The notes beneath the pieces are model-generated. The model worked only from the letters and a program-made list of their open reading frames with translations, did not search any database and was not told where the DNA came from. A DNA stretch of 64,000 bases. It comes from CBDCPI01 sp965220245. Its GTDB lineage: Bacteria > Chloroflexota > Dehalococcoidia > Lucifugimonadales > UBA3495. The stretch spans positions 62,001 to 126,000 of the forward strand of contig CBDCPI010000008.1 of the NCBI GenBank assembly GCA_965220245.1, in the 5' to 3' direction. A program made the position numbers and the translations under genes. Below, piece by piece: positions 8,856 to 17,236 of this stretch (its first letter is position 1; every line of letters begins with the position of its first letter).

Positions 8856-10266
8856 TACTACAGTCGCAGATTAAAAACGGATAGAATTGGGACAGTCGAC
8901 TGGTGATGAGGTGTGACTGTGTTGAAAGATGAAGTGGCGGAAGTGGCCCGGTGGGCCGAGGGCATCGAGCGGGTGCATGAGTGCATTGCGGCACGGTTCC
9001 GGCGACCCGAGCCGCGCCGTCGTGCGCTGGAGTATCTGCGGGGGCTGCTCAGTCCCGTGGAGCGCAAGAACGGTTGGCAGTTGGCGGAGCAGGTGGGCAA
9101 TGCCACTCCCGATGGGGTGCAGCGCCTGTTGTACAACTACCGGTGGGACGCGGACCTGGTTCGCGATGACTTGAAAACCTACGTGACCCGGCATCTGGCC
9201 GACGCTGACGCAGTCTTGGTGCTGGACGAGACCGGATTCCTTAAGAAAGGGAACAAGTCGGTTGGGGTGCAGCGTCAGTACAGCGGCACGGCGGGGCGGA
9301 TCGAGAACAGCCAGATTGGCGTATTCTTGGCTTACGCCAGCGCCAAGGGCCGGACCTTGCTGGATCGGGAGTTGTACCTGCCTCAGGTGTGGACAGAGGA
9401 CCAGGAGCGGCGCCGGGAGGCGGGGGTGCCTGAGGAAGTGGCATTCCGGACCAAGCCGCAACTGGCGCAACTGATGCTTGAACGGGCGGTGGAATCGGGA
9501 GTTCCCTTCGGCTGGGTTGCCGGGGATGAGGTCTACGGCAACGACCGCAACCTGCGGCTTTGGCTGGAGCGGAAGGGCGTTCCGCACGTGCTGGCCATCA
9601 AACGCAGCGAGAAGCTGTGGGTTTTGACGGATAAGGGGCCGCGACAGGTGAGAGTTGATCGCTTGGCGCCTGGGGTTGAGGAATCCGGCTGGGTGCGGTG
9701 CAGCGCGGGGGACGGAGCCAAGGGCCCCCGGTTCTACGACTGGGTCACGGTGGATATACGGCCCCTGAGGGAACCTGGCAAGGGCTATTGGCTGCTGGCC
9801 CGTCGCAGTTTGGCCAATCCCGCGGAATTATCCTACTACGTTTGTTATGGCCCGGCGGGGACAACCTTGGAGGAACTGGTGAGGGTGGCCGGAACCCGGT
9901 GGGCCATAGAGGAGTGTTTCGAGGAGGCCAAGGGACAGGTGGGACTGGACCAGTACGAGGTGCGGAGGTGGGACGGGTGGTACCGGCACATCACGCTGGC
10001 GATGTTGGCTCACGCCTACCTGGCAGTGATCAGGCATCACGCAACGGCACGCGCCTGCCCAGAGGAAAGGGGGGCTGCCCCAGCAGGGACAGGAGCCTGA
10101 TTCCATTGACAGTCCCTGAAGTGCGTCGGCTGCTCACCCGCCTTATATGGACGGAGAACCAAATGCCTGATTTCATCCTGTACTGGTCGTGGTGGAGACG
10201 GCGCCATCAGGCCAGAGCCCGGCAATGCCACTACAAACGACGCCTGTCAAATCTGCGACTGTAGTA
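8856..10266 (+). mobile_element. IS701-family insertion sequence
   Basis: The element is 1411 bp long and bounded by 17-bp perfect inverted repeats, TACTACAGTCGCAGATT at 8856-8872 and its complement at 10250-10266. CTAA direct repeats at 8852-8855 and 10267-10270 form the 4-bp YTAR target duplication typical of IS701. It carries one transposase reading, with the C-terminal part in the -1 frame. The intact ends and duplication point to a fairly recent insertion. Confidence 0.9.
8913..10100 (+). CDS. IS701-family DDE transposase, C-terminus in the -1 frame
   Basis: The main frame encodes 395 residues with the IS4/IS701 DDE core: VLVLDETGFLKKG near residue 95, GWVAGDEVYGND near residue 205, and WAIEECFEEAKGQVGLDQYE near residue 330. 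The expected C-terminal segment (LIPLTVPEVRRLL followed by WSWWRRRHQARARQCHY) is encoded only in the -1 frame, continuing to about 10264. The frames meet at AAAGGGGGGC (10066-10075), so either an indel in the G run or -1 slippage is needed for a full protein. The GTG start at 8913 is uncertain. Confidence 0.85.
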   Translation: MTVLKDEVAEVARWAEGIERVHECIAARFRRPEPRRRALEYLRGLLSPVERKNGWQLAEQVGNATPDGVQRLLYNYRWDADLVRDDLKTYVTRHLADADAVLVLDETGFLKKGNKSVGVQRQYSGTAGRIENSQIGVFLAYASAKGRTLLDRELYLPQVWTEDQERRREAGVPEEVAFRTKPQLAQLMLERAVESGVPFGWVAGDEVYGNDRNLRLWLERKGVPHVLAIKRSEKLWVLTDKGPRQVRVDRLAPGVEESGWVRCSAGDGAKGPRFYDWVTVDIRPLREPGKGYWLLARRSLANPAELSYYVCYGPAGTTLEELVRVAGTRWAIEECFEEAKGQVGLDQYEVRRWDGWYRHITLAMLAHAYLAVIRHHATARACPEERGAAPAGTGA

Positions 10267-10327
10267 CTAATAAGGTTGGACTCGGCAGCGCCGTTATACT
10301 TTGAAACCGTGGAACAGGGAGAAGCCA

Positions 10328-11509
10328 ATGACTACATCGCCTGCCAACTACGACCTGGTGCTTACCGGGGGAACGCTTCTTGACCCCGCCCAAGGTATCC
10401 ACGACCGTCGAGACGTTGCTTTCAAAGACGGCTTGGTGTCCGAAGTAGCCGACCGCATCGATCCGGCGTCGGCCTCCAACTCGGTCGACGTATCCGGCAA
10501 GGTAATCACGCCCGGCCTCATTGACCTGCACGGCCACTTTTACCACGGCGGCAACACCACTTCGGTACATCCCGACCAGATATGCCTCTCTTCCGGGACG
10601 ACCACCGGGGTGGATGCGGGAAGCGCCGGGTTCTTGAACTTTGAAGCGATGCGGGACTACGTGTTTCCGGCTCACAAGGTCCGCCTCCTGTCCTTTCTGC
10701 ACATCGGCGGCGTCGGCTTAGCCCTCAACCGTCTGCTGGGAGGCGGGTTGCACGATATGCGCATTATCGATGTGGACCAAACCGCCGATGCAATCAAGCA
10801 GAACCCGGGGTTCTGCTTTGGCGTAAAAGTCCGTATGCACGTCAACGCCGTCGCCTACTGGAACGCGGCCACCGCCATGAAAGCGGCCAGAGCGGCCGCC
10901 GACCAGTCCGGGTCGAGGCTGATGGTCCACGTCAGCGGCACTCCGATACCCTTGCCCGAGGTCTTGGACTACTTGGGCCCGGGGGACATCTCCACCCACG
11001 CCTTCAACGGGAACCCGGAGTCCATTTTGGATGGCCGGGGCAAGTTGCGCCCGGAAGTGCGGGCGGCCGCCGACCGGGGCGTGATTATGGACGTGGCCCA
11101 CGCCAGCGTTCACTGCGACGTGGAGGTAGTCAAGGCCGCCCTAGAGCAGGGACTACCACCGGACACCATCAGCACCGACATCCACAATCCCCCACCTGAC
11201 CGGACGGTCTACTTGATGAACGACCTGGTAAGCAAGTTCCACGCATTGGGCCTGCCGTTGAAAGACTCGGTAGCCGCTGCCACCAGCCGTCCCGCCCAGG
11301 TACTGGGCTTGCAGGACTCTTTGGGCTCGTTGGCCCCCGGTATGTGCGGCGACGCCGCCGTGTTCGACCTGCGGGAGGGCCGGTTTGTGTGGCATGACTC
11401 CGTAGGTCACGCGGTCAACGGCCAGCTACGGCTCGATACCTTCCTCACGGTGCGGGAGGGCGCGGTTGCTTGGCGGGAAGGGCGTATGACCCGGATGGGG
11501 GAGTGTTAA
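10328..11509 (+). CDS. Amidohydrolase/deacetylase family metallohydrolase
   Basis: A 393-residue amidohydrolase-superfamily protein. GGTLLDPAQGIHDRRDVAF opens the N-terminal beta sandwich. GLIDLHGHF near residue 65 supplies the HxH metal pair, followed by FGVKVRMHVN (likely the carbamylated-lysine strand), LMVHVSG, STHAFNG and STDIHNPPPDR. The C-terminal GSLAPGMCGDAAVFDLREG closes the sandwich. The pattern matches the dihydroorotase-like deacetylase (EF_0837) subgroup. The ATG at 10328 follows AGGGAGAAG; a 9-codon-longer start is less likely. The substrate is not determinable. It lies just downstream of the IS701 copy. Confidence 0.85.
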   Translation: MTTSPANYDLVLTGGTLLDPAQGIHDRRDVAFKDGLVSEVADRIDPASASNSVDVSGKVITPGLIDLHGHFYHGGNTTSVHPDQICLSSGTTTGVDAGSAGFLNFEAMRDYVFPAHKVRLLSFLHIGGVGLALNRLLGGGLHDMRIIDVDQTADAIKQNPGFCFGVKVRMHVNAVAYWNAATAMKAARAAADQSGSRLMVHVSGTPIPLPEVLDYLGPGDISTHAFNGNPESILDGRGKLRPEVRAAADRGVIMDVAHASVHCDVEVVKAALEQGLPPDTISTDIHNPPPDRTVYLMNDLVSKFHALGLPLKDSVAAATSRPAQVLGLQDSLGSLAPGMCGDAAVFDLREGRFVWHDSVGHAVNGQLRLDTFLTVREGAVAWREGRMTRMGEC

Positions 11510-11529
11510 GAGGGTTTGGACCCCTCGCG

Positions 11530-12192
11530 TCAATTGATTTCAGCGGAGACAGTGGTCAGATACTCGCCGTCCAGATGGAACGCAAAATCTACGGGCTCAC
11601 CAGCCGGAAATTGGTCCCGGTCGACCGCGACCATGGTCATCGGCGCGAACAAGTAGGGGTACTTTTCCCCTTGGGGCGCGCTGTCTAGCTCCAAGAAGAC
11701 CTCGGCCATACGGTCTTTCAGGGAAAAGCCGACGACTTTCAAGGGGTCGCCTTGGACCGGCTGCCACATGAGATAGGCGGCGATGAGGACCGACGTGGAG
11801 AAGTCGATGCGGCCGAGGCTGGTTGTAGTGCCCTTGGAGAGTTTCATCGTCGAGCTTCGCCGGAAATTCTCTAGCTCTTCCTGGCTGGTGATTACGACCC
11901 CCCGGAGTTGCCGCTCCAGAGGACCCACGGCTTCTTGCACCGGAGGCTCGATCCAGCCGCTATCTACGTAGCGCCACGAAGGAGCAGAAGCCGGCGGGAC
12001 GGCCTCCGGCGTGGCTATTTGAGCTATGCCAGCCCTCTCCGCAGGGGCTTCTGAGGGGACGGCGCTGGTTCCAAGGGTTCCATCCGGGGTTCCGGGGGTC
12101 CCGATGGAAGAAGCGGAATCCTGGCCGCCTCCGGTGCAGGCGGCCAGGAGCATGATGATCGCAAAGGCCGGTATAATTAGTTTGCTCACCAT
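11530..12192 (-). CDS. PrcB-like lipoprotein
   Basis: A 220-residue lipoprotein. MVSKLIIPAFAIIMLLAAC carries a lipobox with Cys19, followed by a Gly/Ser/Pro-rich linker to about residue 75. The C-terminal half (GVVITSQEELENF, then RIDFSTSVLIAAYLMWQP, and a final APMTMVAVDRDQFP) resembles the PrcB C-terminal domain, named for a protease-complex subunit. It should be anchored outside the membrane. The ATG at 12192 fits the signal peptide best; another in-frame ATG is at 12234, inside the upstream palindrome. Confidence 0.7.
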   Translation of the reverse strand: MVSKLIIPAFAIIMLLAACTGGGQDSASSIGTPGTPDGTLGTSAVPSEAPAERAGIAQIATPEAVPPASAPSWRYVDSGWIEPPVQEAVGPLERQLRGVVITSQEELENFRRSSTMKLSKGTTTSLGRIDFSTSVLIAAYLMWQPVQGDPLKVVGFSLKDRMAEVFLELDSAPQGEKYPYLFAPMTMVAVDRDQFPAGEPVDFAFHLDGEYLTTVSAEIN

Positions 12193-12233
12193 CGCGGTTT
12201 GGGCCACGGCCCCGCTAAGAATTGCCGGTATCA

Positions 12234-12255
12234 TATCAAAGGGGCCCCTTTGATA
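12234..12255. promoter_or_regulatory. Perfect 22-bp palindrome upstream of the PrcB-like gene
   Basis: The half-site TATCAAAGGGG is followed directly by its complement with no spacer. It lies 42 bp before the preferred start, where an operator would be expected, but a DNA hairpin or an element end is also possible. Confidence 0.4.
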
Positions 12256-12315
12256 CACTATTACGCACGATGACACGCCATGGGATTCAACGGTTAGGCC
12301 ACCAAGTGGACGTCT

Positions 12316-12487
12316 TAAGAGCGTGTGTGATAAATCCCTTCTCCTTGGGGAGAAGGTTAGGCCTGTCCTGAGCCTGCCGAAGGGATGAGGGGAAATGCTG
12401 ACAGCATCCAAACGCAGCCCATAGCAGGAATCGCCCTCACCCTAACCCTCTCCCGGCGGGAGAGGGAACTTGTCACACACCCTCTTA
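12316..12487. repeat. 172-bp inverted-repeat element (copy 2)
   Basis: The imperfect ends TAAGAGCGTGTGTGATAAAT and its counterpart ending CACACACCCTCTTA match at about 20 of 24 positions. The interior holds the dispersed motifs CCTGTCCTGAGCCTGCCGAAGG and CCCTAACCCTCTCCC. Its right end overlaps the TTAG target duplication of the next miniature element, so that one inserted at this repeat's edge. Together with copy 2 of the miniature element it fills the 527-bp gap 12193-12719. Confidence 0.6.
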
Positions 12488-12488
12488 G

Positions 12489-12632
12489 TATTACAACGAC
12501 AGTTTGTGGAAAAAGCTGGCTGATGCTTCCTGTCTGACTCCACGCCAGCTATCGTGGGAGCCTTGCGGCACTACGTCGCCAGGTTCAATTTCACACTAAA
12601 ATCACGCCGCCAGATAATCCGTCGTTGTAATA
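12489..12632. mobile_element. 144-bp miniature inverted-repeat element (copy 2)
   Basis: The ends TATTACAACGAC and CCGTCGTTGTAATA are flanked by TTAG at 12485-12488 and 12633-12636, again a YTAR duplication. The termini match copy 1 (8587-8731) but the internal sequence differs, as expected of elements that share a transposase but not an origin. Noncoding. Confidence 0.8.
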
Positions 12633-12719
12633 TTAGAGACTGGCCCGTTGCCCTAAAATCGGGTTAGCCCGCCATTATCACGACTTGTAAATGCTTGTGG
12701 GGAGTGTCAGACTATATGT

Positions 12720-13598
12720 ATGCGCTTGGGAGAATTTGAAATCGCCGAACCGGTCCCTGAACTGAAAGACCCTCACGTCTTGGCGGTGCTGCGTCCTTGG
12801 ATTGATGTAGGCAACGTCGGCACCCTGAGTCTGAACCGGCTGGAAAGGCACTTGCACGCTAAGGACGCCGGGAAATTGGCCCGTCCGGGGCGTTTTTACG
12901 ACTTCACCAGATACCGCCCGCGGTCCTACCTCAACCACGGCCAGCGGGAGTATTCCATACCCAACACCATGGTCCGGTACGCCAGCCGCGAGCAGGGGCC
13001 GGACCTCATTCTCCTCCATTTGTTGGAGCCCCACGCCTACGGAGAAGACTATACCGACTCGGTCATAGAGCTTCTCAAGTTCTTCGGCGTAAGGCGCTAT
13101 TCCCTGATTGGGGCAATGTACGACATGGTGCCCCATACCCGGCCTTTGCTGGTCTCCGGAGGAGTAGGTGAACCTGAGGGTGAGGAAGAGTATCGCTTGG
13201 TCAAGGCCCGGCCCAGTAACTACGAAGGCCCATCGACGATCACTTACTTGGTCTCCCTCGAAGCCGCCCAAATGGGCATGGAGACCAGGACTTTCGTAGT
13301 CCACCTGCCCCAGTACTTTCAAGTGGACGAGGACTTCAACGGGACTGCCCGGCTCATGGAAATACTCTGTACCCTATACCAATTGCCCAAACGGTTGATG
13401 GACCAACAACGAGGGCGGGAGCAGTACGACGCCCTGCAAAATATTGCCAACGAGACCTCGGAAGTCGGGTCTCTGCTGCGTCGGCTGGAAGAGAAGTACG
13501 ACAAGGAGCAGGACCAGCCGGGAGACAGCCCTCAACTGTCACCCAATATCGAGCAGTTTCTCCGAGAGTTGGACGAGGGCTTCGACGCCAACCAATAG
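12720..13598 (+). CDS. PAC2 family protein
   Basis: A 292-residue PAC2 (proteasome assembly chaperone 2-like) protein, a fold shared with archaeal and actinobacterial homologues whose role in bacteria without proteasomes is unclear. Diagnostic segments are LAVLRPWIDVGNVGTLSLN near the start, LILLHLLEPH, FFGVRRYSLIGAMYDMVPHTRP and the variant loop LLVSGGVGEP. The C-terminal 60 residues form a charged helical tail rich in Asp, Glu and Arg. The next gene starts 13 bp downstream, suggesting co-transcription. Confidence 0.85.
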   Translation: MRLGEFEIAEPVPELKDPHVLAVLRPWIDVGNVGTLSLNRLERHLHAKDAGKLARPGRFYDFTRYRPRSYLNHGQREYSIPNTMVRYASREQGPDLILLHLLEPHAYGEDYTDSVIELLKFFGVRRYSLIGAMYDMVPHTRPLLVSGGVGEPEGEEEYRLVKARPSNYEGPSTITYLVSLEAAQMGMETRTFVVHLPQYFQVDEDFNGTARLMEILCTLYQLPKRLMDQQRGREQYDALQNIANETSEVGSLLRRLEEKYDKEQDQPGDSPQLSPNIEQFLRELDEGFDANQ

Positions 13599-13611
13599 CC
13601 GTTTGACCGCT

Positions 13612-15057
13612 ATGCAGGCAACTTCTTGCTCGCTTCGGGGTGGGGGCCCGGGAGAGGCGCCGGTAGAGCTACTCCAGAATCTCATCCGGTTCGATACCTC
13701 CAATCCCCCAGGTAACGAGCGGGCCTGCCTTTCCTACATCCAGGGCCTGTTGGATGAAGCTAGCTTTGAGACCAAGATGGTGGGGCGTTCACCAGACCGG
13801 CCTAATCTGATAGCTCGCCTCCCCGGGTCGGGCCAGTCGCCACCCCTTTTACTCCACGGCCATGCCGACGTGGTGCCCGCAAACCCACGAGAGTGGCGGC
13901 ACCCTCCCTTCGCAGGGAATGTCGTCGACGGCTACGTGTGGGGACGGGGGGCGCTGGACATGAAAGGCGGCATCGCCATGATGGTAGCCGCGCTGCTGCG
14001 GGCCAAAGCCGAGAACTGCGTCCCGCCGGGGGATGTTGTCCTAGCGGTGGTGAGTGACGAGGAGGCTGGCGGCGAGTTCGGAACCAAGTACTTGGTGGAG
14101 AACTACCCGGAGCTTTTTGAGGGCATTCGCTACGCTGTCGGCGAGTTTGGCGGCTTCAGCTTCCCTATAGGCAAAAGGCTCTTCTACCCGGTAATGGTGG
14201 CTGAGAAGCGCCTATGCGTACTGCGGGCCACCATCAGGGGTACCGGGGGTCACGGCTCCCTGAAGTCCCGGGCCAGCGCCACTTCCCGGTTGGCCCAGTT
14301 CCTACACCGGCTGGAGCGCCGCCCGCTGCCGCTGCACCTGACCCCGGTGACCCGGCAGATGTTCCGCGCCGTAAGCTCGAACCTACCCTTTCCCAGCAAC
14401 TTGGTGTTCCGGCAACTGCTCCGCAAGACCACCGCCGGACCGGTCTTGAAAGCGTTAGGAGAAAATGGGCTGATATTCGGTCAACTTCTACGAAACTCCG
14501 CCAATCCCACCATGATTAGAGGCGGGGAGCAGATTAACGTGGTCCCCACCGAAATCTCCTTGGGACTGGACGGCCGGTTGCTGCCGGGGTTCTCGCCGAC
14601 CGATCTCATGGATGAGGTCCGTCGGATAGTGGGCGGCCAAGTAGAACTGGAGGTCGTGCATTACGATCCGGGGCCGCCTGAATCGGACCTGGGACTGTTC
14701 GACACCTTGGCCGACATTCTGCGGCAAGCCGACCCCCAAGGCGTACCGGTACCGATGTTGTTGCCCGGAGCCACTGACGGGCGGTTTCTTGCTCGGCTGG
14801 GCATACAAAGCTACGGGTTCATTCCGATGGCCTTGCCGGTGGAGTTTGCTTTTTCAAGCACAGTCCATGGCGCCAACGAGCGGGTCCCGGTGGAAGCGCT
14901 GCGCTTTGGCGCCGAAGCACTCCACCGGCTATTGCACCGCTTTGGCGAAGGCGGCCCAAGCCCCCTACGGCAATCAGGATGGCGGGACCCGAAGGAAGCA
15001 GTCTCCTGGGGGCAGCGTCAGTCTTTGGTATTCTCAACATGCACCAGTGTTTACTGA
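13612..15057 (+). CDS. M20 family metallopeptidase
   Basis: A 481-residue M20 dinuclear zinc hydrolase of the ArgE/DapE type. LLHGHADVVP holds the first His and Asp ligands, GRGALDMKGGIAM the bridging Asp, VVSDEEAGGEFG the catalytic Glu and ligand Glu, and STVHGANERVPV the C-terminal His. GTGGHGS marks the dimerisation domain. The ATG at 13612 is used; the open frame extends far upstream through the PAC2 gene and that part is not coding. The stop overlaps the end of a downstream inverted-repeat element, so the last 30 residues (WGQRQSLVFSTCTSVY) may be altered. The substrate is unknown. Confidence 0.88.
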   Translation: MQATSCSLRGGGPGEAPVELLQNLIRFDTSNPPGNERACLSYIQGLLDEASFETKMVGRSPDRPNLIARLPGSGQSPPLLLHGHADVVPANPREWRHPPFAGNVVDGYVWGRGALDMKGGIAMMVAALLRAKAENCVPPGDVVLAVVSDEEAGGEFGTKYLVENYPELFEGIRYAVGEFGGFSFPIGKRLFYPVMVAEKRLCVLRATIRGTGGHGSLKSRASATSRLAQFLHRLERRPLPLHLTPVTRQMFRAVSSNLPFPSNLVFRQLLRKTTAGPVLKALGENGLIFGQLLRNSANPTMIRGGEQINVVPTEISLGLDGRLLPGFSPTDLMDEVRRIVGGQVELEVVHYDPGPPESDLGLFDTLADILRQADPQGVPVPMLLPGATDGRFLARLGIQSYGFIPMALPVEFAFSSTVHGANERVPVEALRFGAEALHRLLHRFGEGGPSPLRQSGWRDPKEAVSWGQRQSLVFSTCTSVY

Positions 15058-15237
15058 TGCGTGAACAATTACCTAAACCAGCCCTCGCCTCCTGAGCTTG
15101 TCGAAGGGCCGGCCTTGAGCCGGAATCCAGAAATTCTGAGGACAAAGAACGTGGCTGGTGGAAAACGGTCCTGGATTCCGGCCTTCGCCGGAAAGACAGG
15201 GGAGGGGACAGTTTAGAAACTTATTCACGTATCAGTA
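15051..15237. repeat. Inverted-repeat element with TTACTGATGCGTGAA ends
   Basis: The left end TTACTGATGCGTGAACAATT and the right end (complement TTACTGATACGTGAATAAGT) form imperfect terminal repeats of about 28 bp. The interior carries dispersed GAGCTTGTCGAAGG and GGATTCCGGC..GCCGGAA modules. The same ends recur at 21893-21923. No target duplication is evident. Confidence 0.6.
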
Positions 15238-15259
15238 AGAATGCCCAATATCGGCTATT

Positions 15260-16033
15260 TTAGGCTGAGACATCTTCCAGCAACGCCATCTTCTCCTGGA
15301 ACAGCGCGATGGCCCGTTCCTCCGGCACTCCAATGAAGAACCTGAGTCCCTGAACGTACTCCAGCACTTCCCTTGGAAGCATAAGCAGGTCGTCGCGGGG
15401 TCCGGTCGCCTTGTAGAGGTTGTTGACCCAGTCCTCCTGCCCAACGAAAAGGGCATCCTCCAGCATCACAAAGTCCCGGCGCTCCATTGCCGCGCTGGCC
15501 ATCCACCGGGAGAAGACGAAGGGCAGCCCGGTCCACGCCTGCCATTCCTCCCCCAAGTCGTACCGGTGCGGGAAGCCGCGCACCCGTCGCCGCTGGCGCA
15601 GGGCCTGGTTGCCCGTCAACAGGAAAGCATCGTGGTCCGATTGCTGATCGACGAAAACCTCCCGGCGGACCTCGTGCTTCAATGTCAGCAGCACCTTAAG
15701 CAGGCTCACCGACGTGGCGTCGCCGTCGCCAAGGGCGATGCGACCGCCGCCCAAGGCTTCTATGGGCTTTTTGGAATGGAGTATGCTGGACGTGGCCCTG
15801 GCAACCGATGCCACACAGAACCCGGTAATGGGGGTGGCCCTTCGGCTGTGCTCAGGACGGGCCAGCCGGAACGTATCCACTAAAGATACCGGCCCGGCGT
15901 CTATTTCGCCCTGTTCCAAGGCCTCAGCCACTGCGTTGGGTCCCATGTTTCGCAACTCGATGCCGCGGCGCTCCATATCGAAATAGAACGCCTCATATTC
16001 CAGATTGGGTATACGGGCTACATTGATGGGCAT
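15260..16033 (-). CDS. MqnA/MqnD/substrate-binding-like protein
   Basis: A 257-residue protein resembling the MqnA chorismate dehydratase family. VARIPNLEYEAFYFDM opens it, IDAGPVSLVDTFRL and GFCVASVARATSSI follow, then IALGDGDATSVSLLKVLL, FLLTGNQALR, and RYDLGEEWQAWTGLPFVFSRW, which is the strongest MqnA hallmark. MqnA makes 3-enolpyruvyl benzoate for futalosine-route menaquinone, but relatives in Chloroflexota without other mqn genes nearby may bind something else. Residues RPEHSRRA come from a dispersed repeat (15837-15863) inserted in frame. Confidence 0.65.
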   Translation of the reverse strand: MPINVARIPNLEYEAFYFDMERRGIELRNMGPNAVAEALEQGEIDAGPVSLVDTFRLARPEHSRRATPITGFCVASVARATSSILHSKKPIEALGGGRIALGDGDATSVSLLKVLLTLKHEVRREVFVDQQSDHDAFLLTGNQALRQRRRVRGFPHRYDLGEEWQAWTGLPFVFSRWMASAAMERRDFVMLEDALFVGQEDWVNNLYKATGPRDDLLMLPREVLEYVQGLRFFIGVPEERAIALFQEKMALLEDVSA

Positions 16034-16051
16034 AGCTGGTCACAAGTGGTT

Positions 16052-16093
16052 AGTGAAGAGTGGATAGTGGCGAGCCACTATCCACTCTTCACT
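16052..16093. terminator. Strong 19-bp hairpin after the MqnA-like and NHL genes
   Basis: A 19-bp perfect stem (AGTGAAGAGTGGATAGTGG and its complement) with a 4-base loop CGAG lies between two minus-strand genes, just after the NHL stop. There is no T-tract, so it may act as an RNA-stabilising or attenuating hairpin or be a mobile repeat. Confidence 0.45.
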
Positions 16094-16103
16094 CGTTAAG
16101 GGG

Positions 16104-17135
16104 CTACAGCCGGGGTCCCATGAAGGCGGCAGATTGCTTGCGGTATACCTGGATGCGGTTGCGAGGTCCTTCGCAGACGAACACCGTGTTGGAATCGTCC
16201 ACCTCGACCCCGCTGGGGGCCCAGAAGTCCTTCTCCCGCTCCAGTCCCGGCGCGCGCTCCCGCTCTCCCCACATCTCCGGGTTCGCGTCCAACTTGTCCT
16301 TGCCCCATTTGGAAACGGTCGCGTCACCGGTCTTGAGGGTGACAAAGTTGCCCTCGGGGTCGAACACCTGAAGACGGTCGTTCAACCAGTCGGCGACGTA
16401 GATGATGCCGTCCTTGTCGACGGCGACGTCGGTGGGACGGTTGAACTCGCCTTCACCTGATCCGGAAGAACCGAACTTCATCAGGAACCGGCCATCGGCG
16501 GTGAACTTCTGGATCCGGTCGTTCCGCCAGTCGGCGATGAATACGTTGCCCTGCTTGTCGATGGCGATACCCCAGGGCATATTGAGCTCGCCGTCGCCAT
16601 CGCCGTGCGTTCCGAACTTGGCCAGGAATTTTCCGTCAGGGGTGAATTTTTGGACCCGGTGGTTCATGCTATCGACAACGTAGACGTTATCGTCCTTGTC
16701 GAAAGCCAGGCCGGCGGGCCGGTTAAGCTCGCCGTCACCGCTGCCGACGCGCTCCTCCCACTTGCCGATGTAGTCCCCATCCTTGGTGAAGATGGAGATC
16801 CGATGCACCCATTCATCGGACACGTAGACGTTGCCGTTGCTGGCGATGGCCACGGACACAGGCCAGACCAAGGAGCCGTCGTCGAAATTGTACTCGTGGG
16901 GCCCCTGCTGGGAGACGCCGCGGGCAAAGGCGTTGACGTATTCCTCGTCGACGGTGCAGACAGCGATGCGGGTTCCCTCGGGCCGGTATTCCGGAGAGCG
17001 GCACAGGACGTACATCAGGTCGTCCGCGCCCCGGGCCATGTGGACCGGGTAGGTGAAACCCGGTCCGAACTGCTCGCCGCGCCCGATGGTATGGCTGTAC
17101 TGAAGCTGTACGTGCGATATTCTGGTGGGGGCCAT
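16104..17135 (-). CDS. NHL-repeat beta-propeller protein (cluster 2)
   Basis: A 343-residue NHL protein, paralogous in layout to the one at 2551-3558. Repeats such as RPAGLAFDKDDNVYVVDSMN, MPWGIAIDKQGNVFIADW and RPTDVAVDKDGIIYVADW are spaced about 48 residues apart. The ATG at 17135 follows GAGGTGAAT. There is no export signal. It is the last gene of the second DUF1800-DUF1501-NHL cluster; the DUF1501 gene next to it is frameshifted. The ligand is unknown. Confidence 0.85.
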   Translation of the reverse strand: MAPTRISHVQLQYSHTIGRGEQFGPGFTYPVHMARGADDLMYVLCRSPEYRPEGTRIAVCTVDEEYVNAFARGVSQQGPHEYNFDDGSLVWPVSVAIASNGNVYVSDEWVHRISIFTKDGDYIGKWEERVGSGDGELNRPAGLAFDKDDNVYVVDSMNHRVQKFTPDGKFLAKFGTHGDGDGELNMPWGIAIDKQGNVFIADWRNDRIQKFTADGRFLMKFGSSGSGEGEFNRPTDVAVDKDGIIYVADWLNDRLQVFDPEGNFVTLKTGDATVSKWGKDKLDANPEMWGERERAPGLEREKDFWAPSGVEVDDSNTVFVCEGPRNRIQVYRKQSAAFMGPRL

Positions 17136-17153
17136 ATTCACCTCTTCTGTTAG

Positions 17154-17236
17154 TGGCTAGTGGCCGGTGGTCAGTGGCTAGGCACTGGTCACCGGCCACT
17201 GACGACTGGACACTGCTAGACGACTGGACACTGCTA
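17154..17236. repeat. Hairpin plus 18-bp tandem repeat
   Basis: GTGGCCGGTGG and its near-complement CACCGGCCAC form a hairpin. It is followed by two exact copies of an 18-bp unit (GACGACTGGACACTGCTA) at 17201-17218 and 17219-17236. The second copy includes the stop codon of the neighbouring DUF1501 frame. Confidence 0.6.

Noticed and set aside
17201..17236. Possible CRISPR or integration site
   Set aside because: Two abutting 18-bp copies only, with no spacer or integrase.
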